Below are positions 1 to 7,967 of a stretch of DNA of 64,000 bases, one piece after another. The stretch spans positions 62,001-126,000 of the forward strand of contig NZ_JBDKWZ010000006.1 of assembly GCF_039710355.1 (NCBI RefSeq), given 5' to 3'. The stretch comes from Rapidithrix thailandica. Lineage in GTDB: Bacteria; Bacteroidota; Bacteroidia; Cytophagales; Flammeovirgaceae. The position numbers were made by a program, and so were the translations under genes. Under the pieces are notes generated by a model. That model worked only from the letters and a program-made list of their open reading frames with translations, had not been told where the DNA came from and did no database searches. Every line of letters begins with the position of its first letter. The first letter of the stretch is position 1.

Positions 1-1
1 C

Positions 2-382
2 AATAAATATGCCTCTCAAAGTGGCAAAAGATTGTTTTTCGCTCCTAACCTCATGAGCAAAAACTCATTTGTCCCACAGCGAACGGAAGAACGCAAAAAC
101 GAAATTGTAAAACGCAATGCCTACATTGAAGCAGACACCATCACCTATCAGCTACCCGAAAACTATCATATAGAACACCGGCCGGAAACCACCTCTTTCC
201 AATCGCCTTTCGGAAGCTATGAATCTTCCGTTCTTCAAAAGGATGGCAAGTTGATTTATATACGAAAAGTAGAAATCAACAAAGGCCGGTTTCCCAAAGA
301 AGAATACGATGCGTTAGTCAATTTTTATAAAGCCATGTATAAGGCAGATAAACAAAAAATAGTACTCGTAAATAAAACCTAA
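2..382 (+). CDS. C-terminal part of a DUF3857/transglutaminase-like protein (5' truncated by window edge)
   Basis: The frame is open from the first bases of the window, so the gene starts upstream; the TTG at 32 is only an internal codon. The visible tail holds YHIEHRPE, SPFGSYESS and a final segment with RFPKEEYDALVNFYKAM. This resembles the C-terminal beta domain that follows DUF3857 and the transglutaminase core in large secreted Bacteroidetes proteins. No catalytic residues are visible because that part lies outside the window. A short terminator-like hairpin follows. The family call rests on the tail alone and is moderate. Confidence 0.6.
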   Translation, partial: NKYASQSGKRLFFAPNLMSKNSFVPQRTEERKNEIVKRNAYIEADTITYQLPENYHIEHRPETTSFQSPFGSYESSVLQKDGKLIYIRKVEINKGRFPKEEYDALVNFYKAMYKADKQKIVLVNKT

Positions 383-404
383 ACAAAGTACCTCCTGCAT
401 ACTC

Positions 405-430
405 AAGGGTCTCTACGGGGCCCTTTTTTT
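405..430 (+). terminator. Rho-independent terminator after the transglutaminase-like gene
   Basis: AAGGGTC pairs with GGCCCTT (with a wobble) around a short loop and runs directly into seven T residues. It lies 23 bases after the stop codon at 382. Confidence 0.6.
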
Positions 431-714
431 AATTTATTTCGTTCAACTTGGTACACCGCTGAACAATTCCGTACACTCCGGTTGTTTTAAATTTAACTAC
501 ACAACACTGTATCACAGATACTTACACACAAAGGCATTAAACTTGGCAAAAACAAGTTAATAATCCTTTTGGGAGTAAACCCCTCCTCTGATACATCTAT
601 TTAACTCCTTATTTCACGCAAAGGGCCTTTCCCTTCTGCCAACTTCCACTGTACTATCTCAAAGTATCCTTTAAGATTACTACCGTCAAATTAATGTTTA
701 CAAAAAACACCGCA
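431..714. other. Intergenic region without recognisable gene
   Basis: About 280 bases of AT-rich sequence between the terminator and the next gene. I see no ORF with a plausible family, no RNA gene and no clear TAnnTTTG promoter. It presumably holds the promoter of the secreted protein that follows. Confidence 0.4.
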
Positions 715-1488
715 ATGAAACTCATCCAACCTTCCTTGCTCATACGTTGGGCTTTCGTATTTTTTTTCTTTGTATGTTGTAATTACGGAATGGCTGTCGA
801 TGGCAGTAAACACAAATTGAAAAGGCTTCAACAAGAGGCTGCTAAAGTGGGGCTGAAATTCAGCTTTTACCCTGTCAAAGACAGCAAAATCATCAAAGTA
901 TTTTACAGCAAGGAAGATGGCAAAAAGTTAACCTTTGAAGTCCTGAGCCTTAATGGAAAGGTACTTGCCAAAAGTGTACATAATGCCAAACACGAAGGGA
1001 GAATTACGTTTAACCTTCAAAAAGAAAGCCCCCGGTTTGTTCAATTAAGAATTGTCAAAGAGCAGTTTAAAGGCACTTTTGAAATTGATTTAGAGCATTT
1101 TTCCCAACCTGCTTTAGAGGCTGATTCCGGTAGCAAAAACGCTTTTGAAAGTAGTGCTTATGCTGTGATTAACACATTTCATATTAAATTTTTCTATATC
1201 AACCCTGACTTAGTTCCTACAGTGGTCAAAATTTACAATGAGAAAGATAAACTGGTAATGACCCAACTACTTCCCCAGGAAAAAGAAGCACAAATACGCT
1301 TTGACATGGAAAAAATCGGATTAGGTAAATATACCATCGTAGCAGAACAGGCTGATCATCAATATACGCATAGAGTATGGGTGAAATTTCATAAACAATA
1401 TGCTCCCTTTAAAGCCGACAAAAAGAAAAATCCCGTAAGGCAATTGGGGAAATACTTGTTATTGCTCCCCTTAGCACTTTTATTATAG
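715..1488 (+). CDS. Secreted protein of unknown function with an Ig-like C-terminal half
   Basis: Not recognised. The preferred start is ATG at 715, giving 257 aa; an in-frame ATG at 694 adds seven residues. The N-terminus has a basic stretch (MKLIQPSLLIRW) and a very hydrophobic core (AFVFFFFVCC), typical of a signal peptide. The body alternates beta-strand-like segments (KLTFEVLSLNGKVL; VVKIYNEKDKLVMTQ; GKYTIVAEQ), suggesting two beta-sandwich modules. The last residues form a second hydrophobic stretch (LLLLPLALLL), which could be a membrane anchor. It stands alone, and a copy of a dispersed repeat starts at its stop codon. Function unknown; secretion is inferred. Confidence 0.6.
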   Translation: MKLIQPSLLIRWAFVFFFFVCCNYGMAVDGSKHKLKRLQQEAAKVGLKFSFYPVKDSKIIKVFYSKEDGKKLTFEVLSLNGKVLAKSVHNAKHEGRITFNLQKESPRFVQLRIVKEQFKGTFEIDLEHFSQPALEADSGSKNAFESSAYAVINTFHIKFFYINPDLVPTVVKIYNEKDKLVMTQLLPQEKEAQIRFDMEKIGLGKYTIVAEQADHQYTHRVWVKFHKQYAPFKADKKKNPVRQLGKYLLLLPLALLL

Positions 1489-1649
1489 AAGTGGTTTACA
1501 CGTATAGTTTTTGACCGAACATGGAATCAAAACCGGCTCATCATGGCACTTTTTGAAGAGAATAGCCAAAACCATTGTTGAAAAAAGTAACACAGAGGAG
1601 GCCTTTTTGAAACATTTTTTAGCTAAAAGAAAAAGGTTAATTCACTTCA
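1488..1649 (+). repeat. Dispersed intergenic repeat, copy 1 of 3
   Basis: Begins GAAGTGGTTTACACG directly at the stop of the preceding gene. It aligns over about 160 bases with 37609-37756 and over its first 90 bases with 47911-47999. Shared blocks include GGCTCATCA.GGCACTTTTT, ACACAGAGGAGGC.TTTTTG and AGAAAAAGGTTAA. A short frame (KRIAK.IVEK.NTEEAFLKHF) is conserved between copies 1 and 2, but the copies carry stops and an indel. It may be the relic of a small gene or an unclassified element. Confidence 0.65.
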
Positions 1650-1698
1650 TAACTTAAGTTCAATCCTCAACCGATAGCTCTACTCTGGTCGGTTCCTT

Positions 1699-1735
1699 AT
1701 CCCCTCAAAGTTAAAAACCTTGAGGGGATTTTACT
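1699..1735 (+). terminator. Terminator-like hairpin upstream of folK
   Basis: ATCCCCTCAA pairs with TTGAGGGGAT across an 11-base loop and is followed by TTTACTTT. The preceding region holds a repeat relic, so what it terminates is not certain; it insulates folK from upstream transcription. Confidence 0.55.
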
Positions 1736-1783
1736 TTCCACCAAATGATCCTGTTCCGGAACACATGAAACCCAGTCTTACAT

Positions 1784-1814
1784 TTTGCCTTGTAGTCTGG
1801 GATTGATAACTTTG
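1784..1814 (+). promoter_or_regulatory. Bacteroidetes-type promoter for folK
   Basis: TTTG at 1784-1787, a 19-base spacer, then TAACTTTG at 1807-1814. This matches the known Bacteroidetes consensus TTTG-N19/20-TAnnTTTG exactly. The folK start codon follows 19 bases later, giving a short leader. Confidence 0.65.
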
Positions 1815-1832
1815 CGCCTTGATTGAAAGGCT

Positions 1833-2348
1833 ATGCATAAGGTAGTATTATTATTAGGCGGCAATATTGGCGACAGGCAAGCCAACTTAACACAGGCAAG
1901 GTTGGAAGTCGATCGGCAATTGGGAAAAGTACTGCAAACCTCCGCGTTGTATGAAACGGCTGCTTGGGGAGTGGAGGATCAACCTTCTTTTCTCAACCAA
2001 GCCTTAGTCATCCTTACTGCATTGCCTCCCGAAGAACTCCTTCAAAAGATTCATAAGGTAGAGGCTAAACTGGGCCGCAAACGCCAGGAGCGTTGGCATA
2101 GTCGCACCATCGATATCGATATTCTTTTTTATGGGGATTTACAGATAGATACTCCCACACTCACCGTTCCACATTCCGAACTACATAACCGCAAGTTTGC
2201 CTTATACCCCCTGAGTGAAATAGCCGCAGACTGGATGCACCCGGACTTTAAGATGTCTGTCAAACAATTATTGGACATATGCCCTGATAAACTTCCGGTC
2301 AAGCGCTTCGACAAACACCACGGCCTCCTTACTGTAGACGAATTTTAG
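1833..2348 (+). CDS. folK: 2-amino-4-hydroxy-6-hydroxymethyldihydropteridine diphosphokinase (HPPK)
   Basis: Transfers pyrophosphate from ATP to 6-hydroxymethyl-7,8-dihydropterin in cytosolic folate synthesis. The 171 aa match the usual HPPK length. Visible family features: the N-terminal LLGGNIGDR loop, the ETAAWGVEDQPSFLNQ pterin-binding region (about residues 41-56), the ATP/Mg site WHSRTIDIDIL (about 88-98, with the two catalytic aspartates) and the closing VPHSELHNRKFALYPL motif. The start at 1833 follows a perfect Bacteroidetes promoter. It is a stand-alone HPPK, not fused to folP or folB. Confident call. Confidence 0.95.
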   Translation: MHKVVLLLGGNIGDRQANLTQARLEVDRQLGKVLQTSALYETAAWGVEDQPSFLNQALVILTALPPEELLQKIHKVEAKLGRKRQERWHSRTIDIDILFYGDLQIDTPTLTVPHSELHNRKFALYPLSEIAADWMHPDFKMSVKQLLDICPDKLPVKRFDKHHGLLTVDEF

Positions 2349-2421
2349 AAATTCAACTGAAATAAATCATTGATTTGGCTACCAAGCTGCCACAAACAGA
2401 AGGCTCTTGGCTTTAATCACT

Positions 2422-2429
2422 TATCTTTG
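2422..2429 (+). promoter_or_regulatory. Candidate -7 element for rlmD
   Basis: TATCTTTG fits TAnnTTTG and lies 44 bases before the rlmD start codon. No convincing TTTG was found at the right distance upstream, so this is tentative. Confidence 0.35.
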
Positions 2430-2472
2430 CTTTACAATTTAATTACCTATTGATCAACTTGAACTGTATTCG

Positions 2473-3882
2473 ATGGCAAGAAAAAATAGAAATCGGATTA
2501 TTGAAAATTTGGAAATTATCGATATCGCGGACGAAGGAAAAAGTGTGGCCAAACAAGACAATATGGTCATTTTTATAGACCGGGCCATTCCGGGCGATAT
2601 TGTGGATGTCAGAATCACCAAAAAGAAGAAGAACTATATGGAAGGTCTGCCGGTCCGGTTTCATCAATATTCCCCGGAACGCAAAGAGCCTTTTTGTGAG
2701 CATTTCGGCTTATGCGGAGGGTGTAAATGGCAACCCCTTGAGTACAGTAAGCAGCTTGCCTACAAACAAAAACAAGTAGTGGATGCATTAACCCGCCTGG
2801 CCAAGGTAGAATTTCCGGAATGTAAACCCATCCTCCCTTCTGCAAAAACAACTCATTACAGAAACAAGCTGGAGTTTACTTGCACCAATTGGCGTTGGTT
2901 GACTACAGAAGAAATTGAAAAGGCAGAAAACGAAAGTATTGAACGCAGAGGAGTAGGTTTTCACATTCCGGGTCAATACGATAAAGTCTTAAATATCCAT
3001 ACCTGTCATTTACAAGCCGATCCTACCAACCAAATCCGAAACCTGATCCGGGATTTTGCCATTCAACATGATTGGTCTTTCTACAATGTCAAAAAATTCG
3101 AAGGCTTTCTCAGAAACATCATTGTCCGGACGGCTACCACCGGGGATCTGATGGTGATTGTACAGTTCGGTGAAGAACAAAAAGAGGAGATTAACAAACT
3201 TCTGGATTATCTGAAAGAACAAATTCCTCAGATCAGTTCTCTCATGTACGTGATCAATACTAAGAAAAACGATACATTCCACGATCTGGAGGTACAGCTG
3301 CACAGTGGCAAACCCTATATTACGGAAGAAATGGAAGGCTTGCAATTCCGGGTTGGGCCCAAATCATTCTATCAGACCAACTCCGAACAGGCGTATGAAC
3401 TTTATAAAGTAGCCCGGGACTTTGCCGGGCTAACAGGAAATGAAACTGTGTATGACTTGTACACCGGCACCGGAACGATTGCTCAGTTCGTAGCCCGTTC
3501 CGCGAAAAAAGTCATAGGGGTTGAGTATGTGCCTACTGCAATCGAAGATGCAAAGAAAAACGCCCAACTTAACCAGATTGAGAATACCGAGTTTTTTGCC
3601 GGAGATATGAAAGACATCCTTACGGAAGAGTTCATAACTACCCATGGCCAGCCCGATGTGATCATTACAGATCCACCACGCGCCGGCATGCACCCCAATG
3701 TGGTGGAAACCATTATCAAAACACAAGCGCCCCGAATTGTCTATGTGAGTTGTAACCCTGCCACTCAAGCCCGTGACATCGCGCTTCTCAAAGAGCATTA
3801 CCAAGTGAAAGCAGTACAACCGGTAGACATGTTTCCCCATACGGCTCATGTAGAAAATGTAATTTTATTAGAAAAAAAATAG
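2473..3882 (+). CDS. rlmD: 23S rRNA (uracil-5-)-methyltransferase, RlmD/RumA family
   Basis: SAM-dependent enzyme expected to form 5-methyluridine in 23S rRNA. Of 469 aa, residues about 8-65 form a TRAM RNA-binding domain. The cysteines C75, C81 and C84 (FCEHFGLCGGCKW), with a further Cys in HTCHL, are the [4Fe-4S] ligands of the family. The C-terminal Rossmann domain has YDLYTGTGTIAQ (SAM-binding), DPPRAGMHP, and VSCNPATQARD with the catalytic cysteine near residue 427. Whether it acts on U1939 or U747, or on both as some single-copy homologues do, cannot be told from sequence. Monocistronic, closed by a strong hairpin. Confidence 0.93.
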   Translation: MARKNRNRIIENLEIIDIADEGKSVAKQDNMVIFIDRAIPGDIVDVRITKKKKNYMEGLPVRFHQYSPERKEPFCEHFGLCGGCKWQPLEYSKQLAYKQKQVVDALTRLAKVEFPECKPILPSAKTTHYRNKLEFTCTNWRWLTTEEIEKAENESIERRGVGFHIPGQYDKVLNIHTCHLQADPTNQIRNLIRDFAIQHDWSFYNVKKFEGFLRNIIVRTATTGDLMVIVQFGEEQKEEINKLLDYLKEQIPQISSLMYVINTKKNDTFHDLEVQLHSGKPYITEEMEGLQFRVGPKSFYQTNSEQAYELYKVARDFAGLTGNETVYDLYTGTGTIAQFVARSAKKVIGVEYVPTAIEDAKKNAQLNQIENTEFFAGDMKDILTEEFITTHGQPDVIITDPPRAGMHPNVVETIIKTQAPRIVYVSCNPATQARDIALLKEHYQVKAVQPVDMFPHTAHVENVILLEKK

Positions 3883-3902
3883 GGTAAATTATTACATACT
3901 TG

Positions 3903-3942
3903 TATAAAAAAAGGTGCACTGCTCAGCGCACCTTTTTTTATA
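3903..3942 (+). terminator. Strong terminator after rlmD
   Basis: A perfect 15-bp stem: TATAAAAAAAGGTGC pairs with GCACCTTTTTTTATA around a 10-base loop, with a T7 tract inside the 3' arm. It starts 20 bases after the stop codon and could work in both directions. Confidence 0.85.
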
Positions 3943-4105
3943 CGGTAAAAAGTGAAAGTTTGTCAGAACACAAAAGGTTTCCTTTGAAAAACTGTCATAA
4001 AAAACGACATTTTTTCACAATTAACCCATTGGTATACAGATTGATATATATAAAATCAGAAAACTAAATTTACGAATCACTAATTAACCTTAACAGTAAT
4101 TTACC

Positions 4106-4558
4106 ATGGGAACTTTAATGAAAACAAACGGTGGCTTTTTCCCTGATTTTCCCACCATCTTTGAAGACTTTTTTAACCGGGATTGGACAAACAGGTTCGC
4201 AAACGCACCCGTACCGGAACGAGGCACACTTCCTTCTGTTAATGTCAAAGAAACAGACAAGAGTTTTGAATTGGAAGTAGCTGCTCCGGGAATGGACAAA
4301 AAAGATTTCAAAATCGAACTAGACAATGACATGTTAGTCATTTCGGCAGAAAAAGAACAAAAGACGGAAGAAAAAGAGGGAAAATATACTCGTCAGGAGT
4401 TTAGCTACAGCTCTTTCAGACGCTCATTCACTCTGCCCGAAAGAATGGTCGAAATTGAAAAAATTACGGCTAACTACAAAGAGGGTATCTTGTACCTCCA
4501 TATTCCGAAAACAAACGAGGCCAAAACAAAGCCTGTGCAACAAATTAAAATAGGATAA
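4106..4558 (+). CDS. Small heat-shock protein, Hsp20/alpha-crystallin family
   Basis: ATP-independent holdase that binds unfolding proteins in the cytoplasm. The 150 aa contain a short aromatic N-terminal arm (PDFPTIFEDFFNRDW), an alpha-crystallin domain from about residue 45 to 138 (PSVNVKETDKSFELEVAAPG; the YKEGILYLHIPK strand), and a C-terminal I-x-I-type tail (QQIKIG) used in oligomer assembly. Length and layout are normal for the family. An in-frame ATG at 4118 is an alternative start. The 220-base AT-rich upstream region probably holds regulation, but I recognise no CIRCE element. Terminated by a symmetric hairpin. Confidence 0.93.
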   Translation: MGTLMKTNGGFFPDFPTIFEDFFNRDWTNRFANAPVPERGTLPSVNVKETDKSFELEVAAPGMDKKDFKIELDNDMLVISAEKEQKTEEKEGKYTRQEFSYSSFRRSFTLPERMVEIEKITANYKEGILYLHIPKTNEAKTKPVQQIKIG

Positions 4559-4564
4559 AGGAAA

Positions 4565-4590
4565 AAAGAGCGGGAATTATCCCGCTCTTT
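4565..4590. terminator. Bidirectional terminator between convergent genes
   Basis: A perfect 11-bp stem (AAAGAGCGGGA / TCCCGCTCTTT) with a 4-base loop, with A-tract and T-tract flanks. It lies between the hsp20 gene (plus) and the secreted-protein gene (minus, ending at 4648) and can serve both. Confidence 0.85.
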
Positions 4591-4647
4591 ATATGTGTCA
4601 GTCCAAAACCTCTTCAAGGAATAAATACTTGGAAAGGTTTTATTTAA

Positions 4648-5100
4648 TTATTTCACTTGTACACTCACCTTGGCAAACTTCCCGATACTTTTGTGATTCG
4701 TCTGCATCAACAGCAACTTTACCGTATACCTTGTTTTCGGATTCACTTCCTCAAATACAATGGGTTTTAAATTCCGGTGAATGCCAATCTGCAAATTTGC
4801 CACAGCCCCCTCTGCATTTAATTCTTCCAATATCCAATGAATATGGGTGGTATCTTCTCCTACGGCCCAGTTTTTCACTTGAAAGGCTACTTTAAAGGGC
4901 GATATTACCATACTTCCATCCTTTGGGGAAAGAATGGTAATGGAAGGCCCTCCGGTACTCGTCAGCCCTTCCTCTGCCTCCTCAATACCGCATACAGGAA
5001 TGCTCGCAGCATAATACCCCCCTGAAACAGATTTCTTGTGTTGGGAAGAAAACAGGAGAAAACTACTTAGTAAAACAATAACAAGAGAAAATCTGAACAT
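4648..5100 (-). CDS. Small secreted protein with Ig-like fold, unknown function
   Basis: Not assigned to a named family. The preferred start is ATG at 5100 (150 aa), because MFRFSLVIVLLSSFLLFSS is a clear signal peptide; the frame extends upstream to 5157 without a better start. The mature part contains SITILSPKDGSMVISPFKVAFQVKNW, a pattern seen in small Ig-like domains of the DUF4399 type, followed by strands and a His-containing HIHWILEE segment. It lies 108 bases downstream of the LRR operon on the same strand and could be read through from it, but nothing else ties it to that system. Confidence 0.6.
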   Translation of the reverse strand: MFRFSLVIVLLSSFLLFSSQHKKSVSGGYYAASIPVCGIEEAEEGLTSTGGPSITILSPKDGSMVISPFKVAFQVKNWAVGEDTTHIHWILEELNAEGAVANLQIGIHRNLKPIVFEEVNPKTRYTVKLLLMQTNHKSIGKFAKVSVQVK

Positions 5101-5208
5101 GGCTATTCCGGTCAATTTACACAAGATGAAAATAAACGGTTCAGCTATATAAAGCACAGATTTTCAGTTAATATTCCCAAACAGTGACAAAACCTTCCCT
5201 CCTATTTT

Positions 5209-7785
5209 CTACACCAAAATCTCACATTCCGGCAAGGCTTGTTGTACCTCTTCCGGTATTTGTAAAGGAGGAAGATTTTGATTCTTTCCATTATAGCGCA
5301 AATTGAGGAATTTTAAATTTTTCAGGCTCATGACTTCCATTGGAAACTCCGGAAAACGGTTGAAAGACAAATCCAAGCGTTCCAGGTTTTGCAATTTTTC
5401 TATTGCCTTAGGCAAGGACTTGAAATAGTTGGCAGAAGCATCCAATTCTTTCAGATTGTCAAACTTGGCTACATCTTTTGACAAACGCTCCAGCTTACAA
5501 TTATGCAAGTCCATTTTGCTGATTCTTTCTTTTTGAGGATGTTCTGAGGGAAACTTGATTTTCGTCTTTACATAAGACAACATCACTTCTTCCGGGTCTG
5601 TTTTTCTCCAATCAAAGTACCCTACTCCTTTATGAAAATTCAAAAAATCACCGGAGGTAAGCACTTCCAATGCTTTTATATGCCATTCGCTTTTTTGAGG
5701 CAAGTTTGCCAATGTATAATTCAATCCTTTTCCATAGCGCTGATAAAGTGCCAAGCTCAACATGGCGGCTAGTTCCTGCCCCGATATTTTTTCCAGCTTT
5801 TCTAATTTTTTGCTGATTTCCCGTTCCTTACTGCTTTCCATAGTAGTGAAAAGTTGCCGGTCACGTACAATCCCTAACCATTCACCGGGGCCATAGGCCT
5901 CCAAGAGTTTTTTGGCTTCTTTTCTTATGTCAGCATCCTCCGAGCATTTCTGCACCAACAGCAATTCGACAAACACCGTTTCCGGTATCCCTCCGCTCTT
6001 CAACATTTCCAAAGCCACTTGTTGTGTTGCCGGGTCATTGCTCTGTAACATTTGCACTACCCCTTCTCCCATTTGTTGTTCTCCTTGCCGGGCTTCCTGC
6101 ACCAAAAATTTCGGATCGGCTTCTTCAAAGACTTGGTACAATTGATTCTCCAGCAAAACATTGACCTTGGCATAGGTTTCTTCCGGCAAGATCACCGGAG
6201 GCTTTTTACCAATCACAAGGTGACTAATGCCTTCTTCCCATTGATTACACAATGTCAGGTGCAAGGCTTCCATATTTTCTTTGATCTCTTTTTTAGACTG
6301 TTGGAATTTACCCGACATAAAAACTTTGCTCCCTGCACAGAGTTTTGTCACGGATTCTTGTTGTTGCGCAAGGGACAAGATCCGTTGTACGACATGATCC
6401 TGTATGGGTTTGAAAGGGATATTCAAGGCTTGTAATAAACGGTATAGCGGCCATTCTTCAGAGATGGCAAATTTCTTCAGAGGTTGAAGTTGATAAAAAA
6501 ACCACTCCTTATCACTCCGCGAAAGCCCGCTTTTTCCCAATGCCGCCATCAAACGAAAAGCGTCTTTTTGGGATAAAGACGGAAATTCAAATGGAAGCCC
6601 ATCTTCGATAGGCAACATTTTTTTCCCCTCCATCAGAAAGAGAGGATCGGGAAAAGGATTCCCTGAAATCAAAAGCCGTTCTAACTTCGGTATCGTAAAC
6701 AGAAAACCAAACTCTTCTATTTGAGTGTTTCTCAACATCAAATCGACTAAGCTCTGCATCGTACTCCAATCTTCCGGCACTTTGGATAGTTTGGAATTTT
6801 CAATGAGCAAAGAGTCGAGATGTTTCAACTCCATTACATAAGGCGGCAGCTCCTGTATTTCAGCATCCGTAATATATAAGATCCTCAAAGAATGACATTC
6901 CTCCAGCTCCTGGGGAAACGTAGAAATCCCTTGCAAGCATAATCTGTATAAGTTCGGAAGCTTCTTAAATTCCCGCATGTCAAAACCAGGCGCAACCAAA
7001 ATAAAGACTTCAACATTGGATAATCGGGAAACTTCCCGGGGAAATTGCCTCCATTTTGCTCCGGTTAATTCCAAATGCCTCAAGCTTGGTACACAAAAAC
7101 AAGCGGGAAATACTTCCGTCTTCTCTACCTTTAACTCCAAATGCGTGAGATGAGGAAAAAGCTTGGAGGCTTCTTTTTCCTTCCAGGCTTCCGGGGCTTC
7201 GGGCAATTTTGTACATTCTAACGTTAAATGGCTGAGAGGATTTCCTTCCAAAAAAGCCGGGAACTCATTCAACCTGGGTAAATTGAGTTTTACATATTCT
7301 AATTCGGGCAACGTTCCTATATCTTCCGATACGTTCTCTATGGGTCCGGTTAGACTTAAGGTTTTTAAACCTGGCAAGCAAAAATAAGCGGGGAATACCT
7401 CCGTCTCCTCTACCTTTAATGTCAAATATGTGAGAGATGGAAAAATCTCAGAGGCTTCCTTTTGCTTCCAGGCCTCCGGAGCTTCGGGCAATTTTGTACA
7501 CTCTAATATTAAATGGCTGAGAGGACTTCCTTCCAAAAAAGCCGGAAACTCATTCAACCTGGGTAAATAAAGTTCTAATTCTCTTAATTCCGGAAAAATC
7601 CTAACGTTCTCCGGTATTTTTTCCAATTGCTCACATTGAAGACTCAAAAGCCAAACTTCAGGATTGCATTTGGCTAAAAAATCGTTCAATTCTTCTAAGG
7701 AACATTTTGAATCTTCGACCTTTAAATATTTAGCTTCTTGTAGTTCTTCGGAAGCTAAGGCCGCACGGATATCTGTAATGGTCAT
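5209..7785 (-). CDS. LRR-BRCT-HEAT-LRR protein, paralogue 1 (last gene of the MoxR/VWA operon)
   Basis: No named family is known to me. At 858 aa the architecture is: an N-terminal leucine-rich region (about 1-380), a helical linker, a BRCT-like module (about 485-540: AGSKVFMSGKF, TLCNQWEEGISHLVIGK), a two-helix HEAT-like segment (MGEGVVQMLQSNDPATQQ, ALEMLKSGGIPE), and about four C-terminal 23-residue LRRs ending LPECEILV. The start is ATG at 7785 (MTITDIRAAL), matching paralogue 2 (MEITDIRAAS). The longer frame to 7935 is rejected because its extra 50 codons lie inside a MITE. It has a 95-residue tandem duplication in the N-terminal LRRs. No signal peptide, so probably cytoplasmic. Inferred role: target recognition for the MoxR-VWA pair. 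Confidence 0.75.
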   Translation of the reverse strand: MTITDIRAALASEELQEAKYLKVEDSKCSLEELNDFLAKCNPEVWLLSLQCEQLEKIPENVRIFPELRELELYLPRLNEFPAFLEGSPLSHLILECTKLPEAPEAWKQKEASEIFPSLTYLTLKVEETEVFPAYFCLPGLKTLSLTGPIENVSEDIGTLPELEYVKLNLPRLNEFPAFLEGNPLSHLTLECTKLPEAPEAWKEKEASKLFPHLTHLELKVEKTEVFPACFCVPSLRHLELTGAKWRQFPREVSRLSNVEVFILVAPGFDMREFKKLPNLYRLCLQGISTFPQELEECHSLRILYITDAEIQELPPYVMELKHLDSLLIENSKLSKVPEDWSTMQSLVDLMLRNTQIEEFGFLFTIPKLERLLISGNPFPDPLFLMEGKKMLPIEDGLPFEFPSLSQKDAFRLMAALGKSGLSRSDKEWFFYQLQPLKKFAISEEWPLYRLLQALNIPFKPIQDHVVQRILSLAQQQESVTKLCAGSKVFMSGKFQQSKKEIKENMEALHLTLCNQWEEGISHLVIGKKPPVILPEETYAKVNVLLENQLYQVFEEADPKFLVQEARQGEQQMGEGVVQMLQSNDPATQQVALEMLKSGGIPETVFVELLLVQKCSEDADIRKEAKKLLEAYGPGEWLGIVRDRQLFTTMESSKEREISKKLEKLEKISGQELAAMLSLALYQRYGKGLNYTLANLPQKSEWHIKALEVLTSGDFLNFHKGVGYFDWRKTDPEEVMLSYVKTKIKFPSEHPQKERISKMDLHNCKLERLSKDVAKFDNLKELDASANYFKSLPKAIEKLQNLERLDLSFNRFPEFPMEVMSLKNLKFLNLRYNGKNQNLPPLQIPEEVQQALPECEILV
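6997..7566 (-). repeat. Tandem duplication of a 285-bp unit inside LRR paralogue 1
   Basis: Two in-frame copies (7566-7282 and 7281-6997), each encoding 95 residues that begin LPRLNEFPAFLEG and contain LECTKLPEAPEAWK and EVFPA.FC.P. The copies are close but diverged. The other paralogues carry this unit only once. Confidence 0.8.
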
Positions 7786-7834
7786 ATTATATTTATGTCT
7801 ATAATGCTCAAAAAAGATACTTTCAAATTTTATA

Positions 7835-7953
7835 TTTAGAGCATGTTTAAATTTCACCTTTTGGGCTAAAAAATTCCATTTCAGGAACCTCAGCGCATCA
7901 TTTGTTGCGGTCCGGTAGCCGGCACTCTGCAACAAATTTTAAACATGCTCTTA
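7835..7953. mobile_element. MITE-like element, copy 1 of 3
   Basis: About 118 bases bounded by imperfect terminal inverted repeats: AGAGCATGTTTAAATTT at the left and AAATTTTAAACATGCTCT at the right. Related ends occur at 21631-21771 and 43764-43852. It has no coding capacity of its own and sits between LRR paralogues 2 and 1 in the operon, just upstream of the paralogue 1 start codon. Confidence 0.75.
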
Positions 7954-7967
7954 TTACAACTTTCGAG

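Noticed and set aside
3430..3849. 139-codon minus-strand frame inside rlmD
   Set aside because: Shadow of a strongly supported gene.
7786..7935. N-terminal extension of LRR paralogue 1 (50 codons upstream of 7785)
   Set aside because: It is encoded by a MITE, and the paralogue starts match MTITDIRAAL at 7785.
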